Source: Sphingomonas folli
Lineage (GTDB): Bacteria; Pseudomonadota; Alphaproteobacteria; Sphingomonadales; Sphingomonadaceae
NCBI RefSeq assembly: GCF_019429525.1
Contig: NZ_JAHXZL010000012.1
Coordinates: 123,895-187,894 of the forward strand
Reading direction: 5' to 3'
Length of the DNA stretch: 64,000 nt
Of this stretch, positions 16,912-27,000 are shown piece after piece. The stretch's first letter is position 1. Each line of letters opens with the position of its first letter. The notes below the pieces were generated by a model that had not been told where the DNA came from, made no database searches, and worked only from the letters and a program-made list of their open reading frames with translations. The position numbers were made by a program, and so were the translations under genes.

Positions 16912-18921
16912 ATGCCGCGGATCTTGAACTACCAGCATTACTCGCGGCGCGTGCGCCGCACCGCCAACCAGCTGTTCGACGCCGTCGCGATCGTCGCCTC
17001 GCTCGCGATCGCGCTGCTGCTGAGGATGAGCGGCGCGGTGCCCGCGACGATGTGGGAGGGCCTAGCCTGGAGCGCGCCGGTGTTCATCGCGGTCGGCTTC
17101 CTGGTGTTCAACGCTACCGGCATCTACCGCCGCGTCTGGCGCCTCGCCTCGCTGCCCGACGCGCTGCTGCTGATGAGCGCCGCCGCGCTGGCGGTGACGC
17201 TCTCGGTCGGGCTGCTCTCGGTCACCGGCCACGCCTATTGGCTGCCGCTGTCGGTGCCGGTGATCCACTGGTTCGTGCTCTCCGCGGTGATGGCGGGCGC
17301 ACGGCTGTGGCGCCGCGTGGCGAGCGAGCTGCCGCGCCGCGCCCGCGCCGCCTCGGCCGCGCCGCGCGGCGCCGGGCCGATCGTCAGCCAGCAGCGCGCG
17401 CTGCTGGTCGGACGGCCCGAGGACGTCGAGGTGCTGCTGCGCCAGATCGAGCAGGAGGAGAGCCCCGCCTATCTGCCCGTCGGCATCCTCGACCTCGACA
17501 GCCACGATGCCACGCTGCGGCTGCGCGGCGTGCCGATCCTGGGCATGGTCGACGCGATCGACCATGCCGTCGATACGCTCACCGCGCGCGACGAGCGCCC
17601 CAGCGTCGTCATCATCGCCGAGGGCCGCAACGGCGCCGGCGGGCTGCCCGGCGCGCGGCGCGTCCAGCTGGTCAACGCGGCGCAGGCGCTCCACCTCTCG
17701 GTACGCAGCGCGACCCCCGACGCGAGCGTGCGCCAGTCGCTCGACGCCGAGTCGATCGACCTCGCCGACCTGCTCGAGCGCCCCGCCACCGATCTCGACG
17801 CCGCGGTCGCGGCGCGCGCGATCGAGGGCCGGCGCGTGCTCGTCACCGGCGCGGGCGGCACGATCGGGCGCGAGCTGACGCGCCAGATCGCGGCGATGCG
17901 GCCGTCCGACATCGTGCTGGTCGACTGCGGCGAGTACAACCTCTACCTCGTCGAGATGGAGCTGCGGGAGAATTACCCGCAGGTGCCGTGCACCGCGGTG
18001 CTGTGCTCGATCCGCCAGCGCCAGCACGTGATGGCCGTGTTCGAGCAGTATATGCCCGACTATGTGTTCCACGCCGCGGCGCTGAAGCACGTGCCGCTCG
18101 TCGAGCTCAACGTGTGCGCCGGGATCATGACCAACGTGATCGGCACGCGCAACGTCGCCGACGCCGCGCTTCGCTTCGGCGCGCGCGCCTTCGTCCAGGT
18201 GTCGACCGACAAGGCGGTCAACCCCGTCAGCGTGATGGGCGCGACCAAGCGGCTGGGCGAGCTCTATGTCCAGGCGATGGACCTGCAGGGTGCCGAGCGC
18301 CCCGGCAGTCCGCGCTTCATGACGGTGCGCTTCGGCAACGTGCTGGGCTCCAGCGGCTCGCTGATCCCGCTGTTTCAGCGCCAGCTCGCGCGACGCGCGC
18401 CGCTGACCGTGACCCACCCGGAGATCACGCGCTTCTTCATGACGGTGCACGAGGCGGTGCAGCTGATCCTGCACAGCACCGCGCGCACGATGGAGCGCAA
18501 CGTCCAGCGCGGCCGGATCGTGGTGCTCGACATGGGTGAGCCGATCCGCATCCTCGACATCGCGCGGCGCATGATCAAGCTCGCCGGGCTGGTGCCCGAC
18601 CGCGACGTGCCGATCCACATCGTCGGGCTGCGCCCGGGCGAGAAGCTCTACGAGGAGCTGTTCGACGCGCGCGAGGAGCGGCTGCCCTCGGCGATCGAGG
18701 GCGTGTTCGAGGCCGAGCCGATCGCGGTGCCCCTGCCCGCGCTCCAGGCGCAGTTCACGCGGCTGGCCGAGGCGGTCGGCGAGCATGACCAGGACCTCGC
18801 CCGCGCGCTGCTGTTCGAGCTGCTCGACCCCGATCGGATCGTCGGCAGCAAGGGCGGGGACGATCACGCCGGCGCGGTCGTGCGCTCGCTTCACGGCAAT
18901 CGCGAAGGCGCCGCGGCATGA
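16912..18921 (+). CDS. PglF/WbpM-like nucleotide-sugar 4,6-dehydratase with N-terminal membrane domain
   Basis: The 669-residue protein has four or five transmembrane helices (about 25-135), a Rossmann-like middle region (about 155-290) and a C-terminal SDR dehydratase domain. The dehydratase has GAGGTIG (about 312-318), FHAAALKHVPLVE and MGATKR (about 441-446). In this branch Met replaces the usual catalytic Tyr of YxxxK. The expected reaction is UDP-GlcNAc to UDP-4-keto-6-deoxy-GlcNAc, the first step to bacillosamine, FucNAc or QuiNAc-type sugars. The ATG at 16912 follows AGGGGGAG. It overlaps the aminotransferase gene by four bases (ATGA). Confidence 0.93.
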   Translation: MPRILNYQHYSRRVRRTANQLFDAVAIVASLAIALLLRMSGAVPATMWEGLAWSAPVFIAVGFLVFNATGIYRRVWRLASLPDALLLMSAAALAVTLSVGLLSVTGHAYWLPLSVPVIHWFVLSAVMAGARLWRRVASELPRRARAASAAPRGAGPIVSQQRALLVGRPEDVEVLLRQIEQEESPAYLPVGILDLDSHDATLRLRGVPILGMVDAIDHAVDTLTARDERPSVVIIAEGRNGAGGLPGARRVQLVNAAQALHLSVRSATPDASVRQSLDAESIDLADLLERPATDLDAAVAARAIEGRRVLVTGAGGTIGRELTRQIAAMRPSDIVLVDCGEYNLYLVEMELRENYPQVPCTAVLCSIRQRQHVMAVFEQYMPDYVFHAAALKHVPLVELNVCAGIMTNVIGTRNVADAALRFGARAFVQVSTDKAVNPVSVMGATKRLGELYVQAMDLQGAERPGSPRFMTVRFGNVLGSSGSLIPLFQRQLARRAPLTVTHPEITRFFMTVHEAVQLILHSTARTMERNVQRGRIVVLDMGEPIRILDIARRMIKLAGLVPDRDVPIHIVGLRPGEKLYEELFDAREERLPSAIEGVFEAEPIAVPLPALQAQFTRLAEAVGEHDQDLARALLFELLDPDRIVGSKGGDDHAGAVVRSLHGNREGAAA

Positions 18922-20162
18922 GCGGCGCGCTGCACCACGCCGCCGCGGCACCCGCCCCGCTGCTTCACGCCGTACCCGCGCCGATCGCGAGCCGCTGGCC
19001 GCGCTACGAGGTCGACGAGATCGCCGCCGTGGAGGCGGTGCTGCGCTCGGGCCGGGTCAACGCGCTCCACCACGGCACGCACAACGCGCTGCTGCAGGAC
19101 GGCTTCGCCGCGCTCTGCGCCATGCCGCACGCGATCGCGCTGGCGAATGGCACCTTGGCCCTGGAGCTGGCGCTTCACGCGCTCGACATCGGCATGGGCG
19201 ACGAGGTGATCGTGCCCGCGCGCAGCTTCGTCGCCTCGGCGAGCTGCGTGGTCACGCGCGGTGCCACCCCGGTGTTCGCCGACGTCGACGCCGACACGCA
19301 GGCGCTCTCGGCCGAGACGATCTCGGCGCAGCTCACGCGGCGCACCAGGGCGATCATCGTCGTCCATCTCGGTGGACGGCCGGCGGACATGGCGCCGATC
19401 GTCGCGCTGGCGCGCGCGCACGGCCTCGTGCTGATCGAGGATTGCGCGCAGGCACATGGCGCGACGATCGACGGCCGGGCGGTCGGCGGCTTCGGCGACG
19501 CCGCGGCCTTCTCCTTCTGTACCGACAAGATCATGTCGACCGGCGGCGAGGGCGGGCTGCTGCTGCTGCGCGACGAGGCGGCCTGGCGCCGCGCGTGGTC
19601 GATGAAGGACCATGGCAAGGACGTGCGCGACCTCGGCGGCGGGGGCGGCGGCACGGGCTTCCGCTGGCTCCACCACGAGGTGGGCAGCAACTATCGCCTG
19701 ACCGAGATGCAGGCCGCGATCGGCGTCGCGCAGCTCGCCAAGCTGCCGACGTGGCTCGACGCGCGCCGGCGCAACGCCGCGGCGCTCCTCGAACCTATGC
19801 GCGGTCTCGCCGCCGTCCGCTTGGCCGAGCCGCCCGCGGGCGTCGGCCACGCTTATTACAAATTCTACGCCTTCGTCCGGCCCGAGGCGCTGGCGCCGGG
19901 CTGGACGCGCGACCGGATCGTCCGCGAGGCGGTCGCGCGCGGGATGCCCTGCCTCACCGGCAGCTGCCCCGAGATCTACCGCGAGCGCGCCTTCGCCGAG
20001 CGCGGGCTCGGCCGCGACACGCCGCTGCCGGTGGCGAAGATGCTGGGCGAGACCAGCCTGATGCTCCCGGTCGACCCCACGCTCGACGAGGAGGAATGCC
20101 GCTACATGGGCGAGACGTTGCGCGCGATCGCGCTCGAGGCGACGGCGCGGGCGCATGGCTGA
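18918..20162 (+). CDS. DegT/DnrJ/EryC1 family PLP aminotransferase
   Basis: The 414-residue enzyme shows the sugar aminotransferase pattern: ALANGTLALELALHAL, the PLP-phosphate region DEVIVPARSFVASASCV, VLIEDCAQAHGATIDGR with the ring-stacking Asp, and the Schiff-base Lys203 in SFCTDKIMSTGGEGG. The HHEVGSNYRLTEMQAAIG motif is also normal. It would transfer an amino group from glutamate to the 4-keto sugar made by the dehydratase whose gene it overlaps by four bases. The product is probably a UDP-4-amino-4,6-dideoxy sugar, a fitting substrate for the formyltransferase. Confidence 0.94.
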   Translation: MSGALHHAAAAPAPLLHAVPAPIASRWPRYEVDEIAAVEAVLRSGRVNALHHGTHNALLQDGFAALCAMPHAIALANGTLALELALHALDIGMGDEVIVPARSFVASASCVVTRGATPVFADVDADTQALSAETISAQLTRRTRAIIVVHLGGRPADMAPIVALARAHGLVLIEDCAQAHGATIDGRAVGGFGDAAAFSFCTDKIMSTGGEGGLLLLRDEAAWRRAWSMKDHGKDVRDLGGGGGGTGFRWLHHEVGSNYRLTEMQAAIGVAQLAKLPTWLDARRRNAAALLEPMRGLAAVRLAEPPAGVGHAYYKFYAFVRPEALAPGWTRDRIVREAVARGMPCLTGSCPEIYRERAFAERGLGRDTPLPVAKMLGETSLMLPVDPTLDEEECRYMGETLRAIALEATARAHG

Positions 20163-21021
20163 GGGTCTGCCCACTTTCCTGGTGATCGGCGCGGTCAAGG
20201 CGGCGACGACCTGGATCTCGCATCAGCTGCGCTGTCACCCCGACCTATGGCTGCCGGACGCCGAGCCGCATTTCTTCAGCAGCGAATATGAGCGCGGGCT
20301 GGACCATTACCGCTCGCTGTTCGCGCCCGCGCCGGCGGGGCGGCGGGTCGGCGAGAAGTCGGCCGACTATCTCGCGCACCCCGAGGCCGCGGCGCGGATC
20401 GCCGCGGTGCTGCCCGGCGTGCCGATGGTGGTACAGCTGCGCGATCCGGTCGAGCGCGCCTATTCGGACTATTGCATGCTCTACCGCCGCGGCCTGGTCG
20501 CCGGCGATCCGCGGCGCTACCTCGAGAAGCGCGACCCGGCCGGCGCGCGCTTCCTCGACGGCGGGCTCTACGCCAAGCATCTCGCCCGCTACCACGCGCA
20601 TCACGCGCGCGAACGGATCGCGGTGTTCCTCTACGAGGACGTGGTCGACCAGCCCGAGCGCGTGATCGCGCGCGTGTGCGAGCATATCGGGGTCGCACCC
20701 CATATCGAGCCCGACGCGGTGGCGAGTCGGCGCAACGACGGCGCCGCGGCGATGCTGCCGCTGCCGGTGCGCCGCGTGCTGCGCCCGATGCGGCCGCTGC
20801 TCGACCCGCTGCGGAGCAACGCTCTGCTGGCGCGGCTGCGCGGGACGATGGCGCGGCCGGTGCGCTACCCGCCGCTGACGGTCGAGCTGCGCGCGCTGCT
20901 GCGCGACTATTACCGCGAGGACGTGCTACGACTGGAGACGATGATCGGGCGCGACCTGTCGCGCTGGCGGGTGGGCGCCGCGGCGGGGGCCAACGACGAT
21001 CGGGTGACGGCGGCGTCCTGA
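20155..21021 (+). CDS. PAPS-dependent sulfotransferase
   Basis: The 288-residue protein has the 5'-phosphosulfate loop IGAVKAATTWISHQL (11-25) and the 3'-phosphate motif VQLRDPVERAYSDY of the heparan/NodH-like sulfotransferase group. His and acidic residues expected for catalysis follow (HPDLWLPDAEPHFF). It is likely to transfer sulfate from PAPS to a glycan hydroxyl or amine. The gene overlaps the aminotransferase gene by eight bases, so it belongs to the polysaccharide operon, which suggests a sulfated polymer. Confidence 0.9.
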   Translation: MAEGLPTFLVIGAVKAATTWISHQLRCHPDLWLPDAEPHFFSSEYERGLDHYRSLFAPAPAGRRVGEKSADYLAHPEAAARIAAVLPGVPMVVQLRDPVERAYSDYCMLYRRGLVAGDPRRYLEKRDPAGARFLDGGLYAKHLARYHAHHARERIAVFLYEDVVDQPERVIARVCEHIGVAPHIEPDAVASRRNDGAAAMLPLPVRRVLRPMRPLLDPLRSNALLARLRGTMARPVRYPPLTVELRALLRDYYREDVLRLETMIGRDLSRWRVGAAAGANDDRVTAAS

Positions 21022-21058
21022 CCGGACGACCGACCGAGTGACGCGTGAGGGGGGAAGG

Positions 21059-21607
21059 ATGATGCGGACGTTAGTGGCGCTGGCGGCCATGGGGCTGTCG
21101 CTGGCGGGATGTGCGAGCGAGTATCGCGGGCTGGCGCCGCTGCCCGAGGTGGCGGCGAGCGACTATCGGCTCGGGCCCGGCGACGAGCTGCGCGTCAGCG
21201 TGTTCGGGCTCGACGCGGTCAACAACACCTATATCGTCAGCGACACCGGCGCGATCGCGCTGCCGCTGCTCGACCCAATCAGTGTGAGCGGCGAGACGGT
21301 GCGCGAGGCCGAGCGCGCCATCGCCGCCGAGATCGGCCGACGCCAGCTGGTCAACCAGCCGCGCGTCAGCGCGCAGGTGCAGACCTACCGCCCCTTCTTC
21401 ATCACCGGCCAGGTGCAGAAGCCCGGCCAGTACGCCTATGTCCCGGGCATGACGCTGATGACCGCGGTGTCGATCGCGGGCGGGTACACCTTCCGCGCCG
21501 ACACCGACCGCGCGGTCGTCCGCCGCGGCGCCAGCAAGGGAGTCGCGCAACCCGACGCGCGCATCCTACCCGGCGACGTCGTCACCGTGGCCGAGAGCAC
21601 GCTGTGA
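21059..21607 (+). CDS. Wza-like polysaccharide export lipoprotein
   Basis: The 182-residue protein has a lipoprotein signal ending LSLAGC (residues 14-19). A Poly_export domain follows (DYRLGPGDELRVSVFGLDAVNN through the QLVNQPRVSAQVQTYRP region), then one SLBB-like domain (FFITGQVQKPGQYAYVPGMTLMTAVSIAGG). This is the short form of the outer-membrane export channel family. The start was set at the ATG at 21059 behind GAGGGGGGA. It is followed seven bases later by the barrel protein gene, with which it may form an export complex. Confidence 0.92.
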   Translation: MMRTLVALAAMGLSLAGCASEYRGLAPLPEVAASDYRLGPGDELRVSVFGLDAVNNTYIVSDTGAIALPLLDPISVSGETVREAERAIAAEIGRRQLVNQPRVSAQVQTYRPFFITGQVQKPGQYAYVPGMTLMTAVSIAGGYTFRADTDRAVVRRGASKGVAQPDARILPGDVVTVAESTL

Positions 21608-21614
21608 CCGCATC

Positions 21615-22865
21615 GTGCATGGCGGGGGCGCCGCCGTGTCGCTAAGGCTGCTGCGCTGCGTGCTGCTCACCGCCGGCGGCGCGATGTGCTGCGCCCAGTC
21701 GCCCGCCGACCCGCAGCGCTCCACCGCGATCGCCGACCTGCCCCGCCCCGGCTACGAGCCGCGCACGGTGACGCTCGGCGGGATCGTGGTGACGCCGCGG
21801 CTCGACCTCGGCGCGACCTACAATGACAACATCTTCGCGACCCGCAGCGGCGATATCGGCGACGTCGTCTTCAACCTCCAGCCCGCGCTCGAGGGACGAC
21901 GCCAGACGACGAGCAGCGACCTGCGCCTCGCCACCAACGCCAACCTGATCCGCTACGCGCGCTATGACCGCGAGAACGTCACCACCTTCCGCGGCCTGGC
22001 CGACTGGCGCGGCGACGTCGGCCCGCGCCAGTCGGTCCGCGCGCGCGCCTCGTTCGACCGCAGCTATCAGCGGCGCAGCGACCCCGAGGCGGACTTCGGT
22101 GTCGGCCGACGGCCGACGCTGATCGACGTCGCCGAGGCCGGGCTCGACTATCGCTACACCGGCGCGCGCCTCGGCATGCTCGCGAGCGCGACCGCGACCG
22201 ACTATAACTTCCTTCCCGCCGCCGACGCGGACCGCGACCTCGCGGTGTACCGCGTCGCGCTGCGCGGCTCCTACGCGGTGAGCGGGCGCACGAGCGTCTA
22301 CCTGCAAGGCTATGCGGTGCGGCGCGACGCTCGGCTGCGCGTCGACCGCTACGGCATCGACCGCGACGCCGCGACCGCGGGCGCGCTGGCGGGCGTGTCG
22401 TTCGACGTGAGCTCGCGCGTGCAGGGCGAGATCGGCGTCGGCGCGTTCCGCTCCGACCCGTCCGACCCTACGCTGCGCGCCTTCTCCGGCCTGGCCGCGA
22501 GCGGGCAGCTCACCTGGCAGCCGCGCGTGCGCACCGCGGTCACGCTCGATGCCTTCCGCGGCGACGTCGCGACGATCCGCGCCGGCGCGATCGGCCGCGT
22601 CGACACGCGGCTCGGCCTCGCGGTCGACCAGGAGCTGCGCCACGACATCCTCGCGCGCGCCGCGGTGGGGATCCGCGACGTCGCCTATCGCGGCGCGATC
22701 GACCGCGACCAGCGCTTCCGCTTCGCCGAGCTGGAGGGCACCTACCTGCTCAACCGCCACCTAGCCGTGCTGGGCAACGGCAGCTTCACCAGGCGCGACG
22801 CCGACCAGCCGATCGAGCGGTTCAGCCGCTGGACCGCGACGCTCGGGCTTCGGCTCACCTACTGA
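21615..22865 (+). CDS. Outer-membrane beta-barrel protein of the polysaccharide locus
   Basis: The 416-residue protein has an N-terminal hydrophobic segment (about 9-27) that fits a signal peptide. The rest is a succession of amphipathic strands with alternating polar and Tyr/Leu/Val residues, such as LDLGATYNDNIFATR and LRLATNANLIRYARYD, ending in the C-terminal aromatic TLGLRLTY. This is typical of the BBP2/outer-membrane barrel proteins found beside Wza-like genes in sphingan and other EPS loci. The likely role is export or surface attachment. Its last 105 bases overlap tail-to-tail with the opposite-strand glycosyltransferase gene. Confidence 0.85.
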   Translation: MHGGGAAVSLRLLRCVLLTAGGAMCCAQSPADPQRSTAIADLPRPGYEPRTVTLGGIVVTPRLDLGATYNDNIFATRSGDIGDVVFNLQPALEGRRQTTSSDLRLATNANLIRYARYDRENVTTFRGLADWRGDVGPRQSVRARASFDRSYQRRSDPEADFGVGRRPTLIDVAEAGLDYRYTGARLGMLASATATDYNFLPAADADRDLAVYRVALRGSYAVSGRTSVYLQGYAVRRDARLRVDRYGIDRDAATAGALAGVSFDVSSRVQGEIGVGAFRSDPSDPTLRAFSGLAASGQLTWQPRVRTAVTLDAFRGDVATIRAGAIGRVDTRLGLAVDQELRHDILARAAVGIRDVAYRGAIDRDQRFRFAELEGTYLLNRHLAVLGNGSFTRRDADQPIERFSRWTATLGLRLTY

Positions 22866-24041
22866 GCCGCGCGCGCCGAGCAGCGAGTCGAGCAGCGCGC
22901 GCCACTCGGCGGTGATCGCGGCCGGGGCGTAGCGTGCCGAGGCCGCGCGCGCGGCGGCGCCGATCCGCTCGCGCGTGGCGGCATCGGCCACCAGCGCCTC
23001 GATCGCGTCGGCGAGCGCGACGACGTCGCCGGCGGGGACGAGCAGCCCCGTCTCGCCATGCGCGATCATCTCGTCGGGACCGAAGGCGCAGGCGAAGACG
23101 GCCGCGGGGACACCGGCCGCCATCGCCTCGCCGAGCACGTTGGGCATGCCCTCGTAGCGCGACGACAGCACGAACACGCCGGCCCGGTCGAGCCAGCCGC
23201 CCGGCACCGCGCTGTTGCCGGGTAGTGTCGCGCGATCCGCGAGACTGAGCGCGGCGATCCGCGCCTCGAGCGCCGGCCGCTCGGGCCCCTCGCCCCAGAT
23301 CATCAGGTCCCAGTCGGGACGCGCCGGCGCGACCCGCGCGAACGCGTCGATCAGCAGGTCGAAGCCCTTCTGGCGATCGAGCCGGCCCACGCCGACGATG
23401 GTCTTGCCCGGCCGACGCTCGCGCGGTGGGGCGGACATCGGGTTGGCGATCACGCGCGCGCGGCGCCGGGCGCGCGGGTCGAGCAGCGTGAGGCTCGCGC
23501 GCGTCTGCATCACGATCGCGTCGGCGCGCGGCAGCAGCGCGCGCAGCAACATGCCCCAGCCGCGGCTCGCCGGCTGCGCGCGCGGGTTGTTGCGCTCCGA
23601 CACGATCAGCCGGTGCCGCCGGCCGAGCGAGGCGAGCAGCGTCACTACGTTGATCTTGGTGAGGAAGGACACGACCGCGTCGGGCCGCAACTCGCTCAAC
23701 GCGCCGCGCAGCGCGGCGACCCGACGCGCCACCAGCAGCGGCCCCGGCGCCGCGCCCGGCGGCAGCCCGAGCCGCACCAGCGTCACTCCCGCGGGAAAGG
23801 CGTGGAAGACCGGATCGGCGGGACGATCGAAGCTGACGACGGTCACCTCGTCGCCGCCGCGCACCAGCGCCGCCGCGATCAGGCTGACGACCCGCTCGGC
23901 CCCGCCGGCGCCCAGCCCGGCGAGCACGAAGACGATCGCGCGCGGCTCAGGCGATGTGGAAATCGCTCGCCCCCAGCACCGGCCTGGTCGACAGCAGCGC
24001 GATCTGCACCATCGCCGCGCCGCCCGCGCCGTCGGCGTCAT
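22761..24041 (-). CDS. Glycosyltransferase family 4 protein (start uncertain)
   Basis: This GT-B enzyme shows AIVFVLAGLGAGGAERVVSLIAAAL at its N-end, VGRLDRQKGFDLLIDAF, and SSRYEGMPNVLGEAMAAGVPAAVFA in the donor domain. The open frame reaches an ATG at 24041, but that lies 95 bases inside the upstream RTX gene. The only other standard start, GTG at 23925-23927, would cut into the first beta strand. The true start is therefore unresolved, possibly a rare codon near the RTX stop at 23947. The 3' end overlaps the barrel gene by 105 bases, giving an unusual Pro/Gly-rich tail after ALLDSLLGAR. Confidence 0.82.
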   Translation of the reverse strand: MTPTARAARRWCRSRCCRPGRCWGRAISTSPEPRAIVFVLAGLGAGGAERVVSLIAAALVRGGDEVTVVSFDRPADPVFHAFPAGVTLVRLGLPPGAAPGPLLVARRVAALRGALSELRPDAVVSFLTKINVVTLLASLGRRHRLIVSERNNPRAQPASRGWGMLLRALLPRADAIVMQTRASLTLLDPRARRRARVIANPMSAPPRERRPGKTIVGVGRLDRQKGFDLLIDAFARVAPARPDWDLMIWGEGPERPALEARIAALSLADRATLPGNSAVPGGWLDRAGVFVLSSRYEGMPNVLGEAMAAGVPAAVFACAFGPDEMIAHGETGLLVPAGDVVALADAIEALVADAATRERIGAAARAASARYAPAAITAEWRALLDSLLGARGSVGEPKPERRGPAAEPLDRLVGVAPGEAAVAQHG

Positions 24042-27000
24042 AGTAGAGCGCGCCGGTGGTCGGATTGTAGACGAGATGCTGGTCAGCGGTCGTCGCCGCG
24101 CCCCCGATCGCCAGCTCCGACGCCGCGATCGGCCCCGTCCGCCCCGCGAAGGCGGTGAAGACCGCGCCCGAGAGCACCAGCTTGTCCTCGCCCGCCACGA
24201 AATCCTTGACCGTGTCGCGCTCGGCGGCCGGCCCGAGATAGTCGAACACGAAGCGGTCCGCCCCCGCGCCGCCGATCAGCTCGTCGCTTCCGGCCCCCCC
24301 GACCAACGTGTCCGCGCCCGCGCCGCCCTGAAGATAATCGCCGCCGGCCTCGCCGTAGAGCGTGTCGGCGCCGTCCATGCCGACCAGCAGGTCGCCGCCC
24401 AGCCCGCCGCGGAGGATGTTGTCACCGGCGTTGCCCGTCATCGTGTTGGCAAAGTCGTTGCCGGTGGCGGCGAGGTTGCCGCTGCCCAGCATGGTGAGCT
24501 GCTCGACGTTCGCCTCCAGCGTGAAGTCGACGCTGGTGTAAACCAGGTCGGTGCCCTCGCCGTAATATTCGATCACGTGATCGTCGACGTTGTCGACGTA
24601 GAAGGTGTCCGAACCGATCCCGCCGTACATCATGTCGGCGCCGCCGGCACCGTCGAGCACGTCGTTGTTGGCGTCGCCGTACAGCACGTCCGAGCTGGCG
24701 TTGCCGGTGAGTATGTCGTTGCCGCCGAGCCCGTGGATCGTCCACAGGTCGTTGGTCGGCGCGACGAAGGTGTTCGCGCTGTTGGTACCGGTATAGCTCT
24801 TCGGCTCGGGCAGGTTGTTGAGCGATATGGTGAAGCTGGCGTCGAAGGTCGCGCCCGCCGCGTCGGTGACTTGGGCCTTGATCTGGTGCGACGTGGCGGT
24901 CTCATAGTCGAGCAGTGCGCCGTTGGCGACGCTGATCACCCCGCTCGCCGCGTCCACCGTGAAGCGGCCGCCGGCGTCGTCGATCAGCCGGTAGCGCAGC
25001 GTCTCGTCGTGGTCGACGTCATAGCCGCTGAGCGTGCCGACGAGCGTTCCCGCGGCAGCATTCTCGTCGACCCGCGCGCGGTCGAGCGTCAGCGCGGTCG
25101 GCGCGTCGTTGGCGCCGACGAAGGTGAGCGTCACGGCGGCGGTCGAGCTCGCGCCCGCCCGGTCGGCGACGGTATAGTCGAAGTGATCGACCACCGTCTC
25201 GCCCGCGCGCAGCGCCTGGTAGCTCGCCGGTGTCGCCACCTGGACCGTCGTGCCCGCGAGCGTCAGCGCCAGACCGTTGGCGGTGGTACCCGCCACCGCG
25301 GCGACGCGCAGCGTGTCGCCGGGATCGATGTCGCGGTCGTTGGCGAGCAGCGCCGCGACCGACAGGCTGGTCGCGCCCTCGTCGAGCGAGAGCAGGTCCG
25401 CCACCGCCACCGGCGCGTCGTTGACGTTGGCGACCTGGACGTTGACCCGCCCGATCGCGGTCTCGCCGCCGGTGTCGGCGATCGTGTAGGTTAGCAGCGC
25501 GGTGCCCGCGTAATCCGCCAGGGGTGTGAAGACCACGTCGCCGGCGGCGTTGATCGACGCGCTGCCGCCCGACAGCGCCGCCACCCCGGTCAGCGCGAAG
25601 GGCGCCCCGTTCGAGTCGGTGTCGTTGGCGAGCAGCGCGGCGGCCCTGATGATCGCCACCTGGTCCTCGGTCGCGGTGACCGTGTCGGCGCGCGCGATCA
25701 GCACCGGCGGCGTACCCTGCGAGGCGAGCGGGTCGAACAGGCGGTATTTCACGCCGGTCTGCTGGTCGTCACCGCCCTGCCCGCCATAGTCGGTCCAGCC
25801 CACCAGGAAGCCGCCGTCACCGGTGCCGGTGATGGCGGGATCGACCTGGCTGCCGAGCGTCTGATGGTTCACCAGGAACTCGCCGCCGACCGCGGCGCCG
25901 TCGCTGGCGAAGACCTGCGCCTTGATCCCGGCGGTGCCGCCCTCGGCGCCGACCCCACTATAGTCCGCCCAGCTGATCGCGAAGTTCCCGCCCGCGAGCG
26001 CGGTGATGCTCGGCGCGAGCTGGCCCGCCAGCGTGGTCGTGTTGGCGAGCGTCTCGCCGCCGACGCGCCCGCCGCCGGCGTCGTACAGTTGGAAGCGGAT
26101 GCCGAAATAATCCGCGTCGGGCCCGCGCGAGCTGTTGTCCGCCCAGGCGATGGCGAAGCCGCCGGTCGACAGGGCCGCCACCACCGGCGCCTGCTGCGAG
26201 CCGGCGGTCTCGGTGTTGACCAGGAACTCGCCGCCGATCTTGCCGCCGTCGCTGCCGAACAGCTGCGCTTTCACCGCGTCCTTGCTGGCGTCACCGCCCT
26301 GCAGGCTGCCGTCGCGCCACGTCACGACGAAGCCGCCGCCCTGCAGCCCGGTCACCGCCGACGAATCCTGCGCGCCGTTGGTGGCGGTGTTGACGAGCAA
26401 CTCGCCGCCGACATGGTTGCCCGCGGCGTCGTACACCTGCGCCTTCACGCTGGTGACGCTGGCGTCGCCGCCCTGGAGGCTGGCGTCGGTCCAGGAGACG
26501 ACGAAGCCGCCGCTGGCCAAGGACGCGATCACCGGCGCCTTCTGCGCGTTCAGCGTGGCGGTGTTGACCAGCAGCTCGCCGCCCACCGCCGCGCCGCTGG
26601 CGTCGTACAGTTGCGCCTTGACCGAGCTGGCCGAGCCGTCGCTGGCCGCGTTGGCGTCGGCCCAGGTCACCGCGAAGCCGCCGGAGGCGAGCGCGGTCAC
26701 CGCGGGCGCGTCCTGCGCGTTCAGCGTCTGCGCGTTGACGCGGAACTCCCCGCCGATCTTGCTGCCGTCCGCCGCGATCAGCTGCGCCTTGATGCCGAAC
26801 GAGCTGGCGTCACCGCCGACGCCGCTGCCGTCGGTCCAGACGATCACCGAGCGGCCGTCCGCGAGCGTTGCCACCGCGGGGGCGAGCTGGCTCGCCGCGA
26901 TGCTGGTGTTGGCGAGTACCTCGGGCGCGCCCGAGTAGCGATACTCGTTGACCGCGTCGGTCAGCCCGAAGGTGAAGGTCTTGTCGAACGTGTCCCCGAA

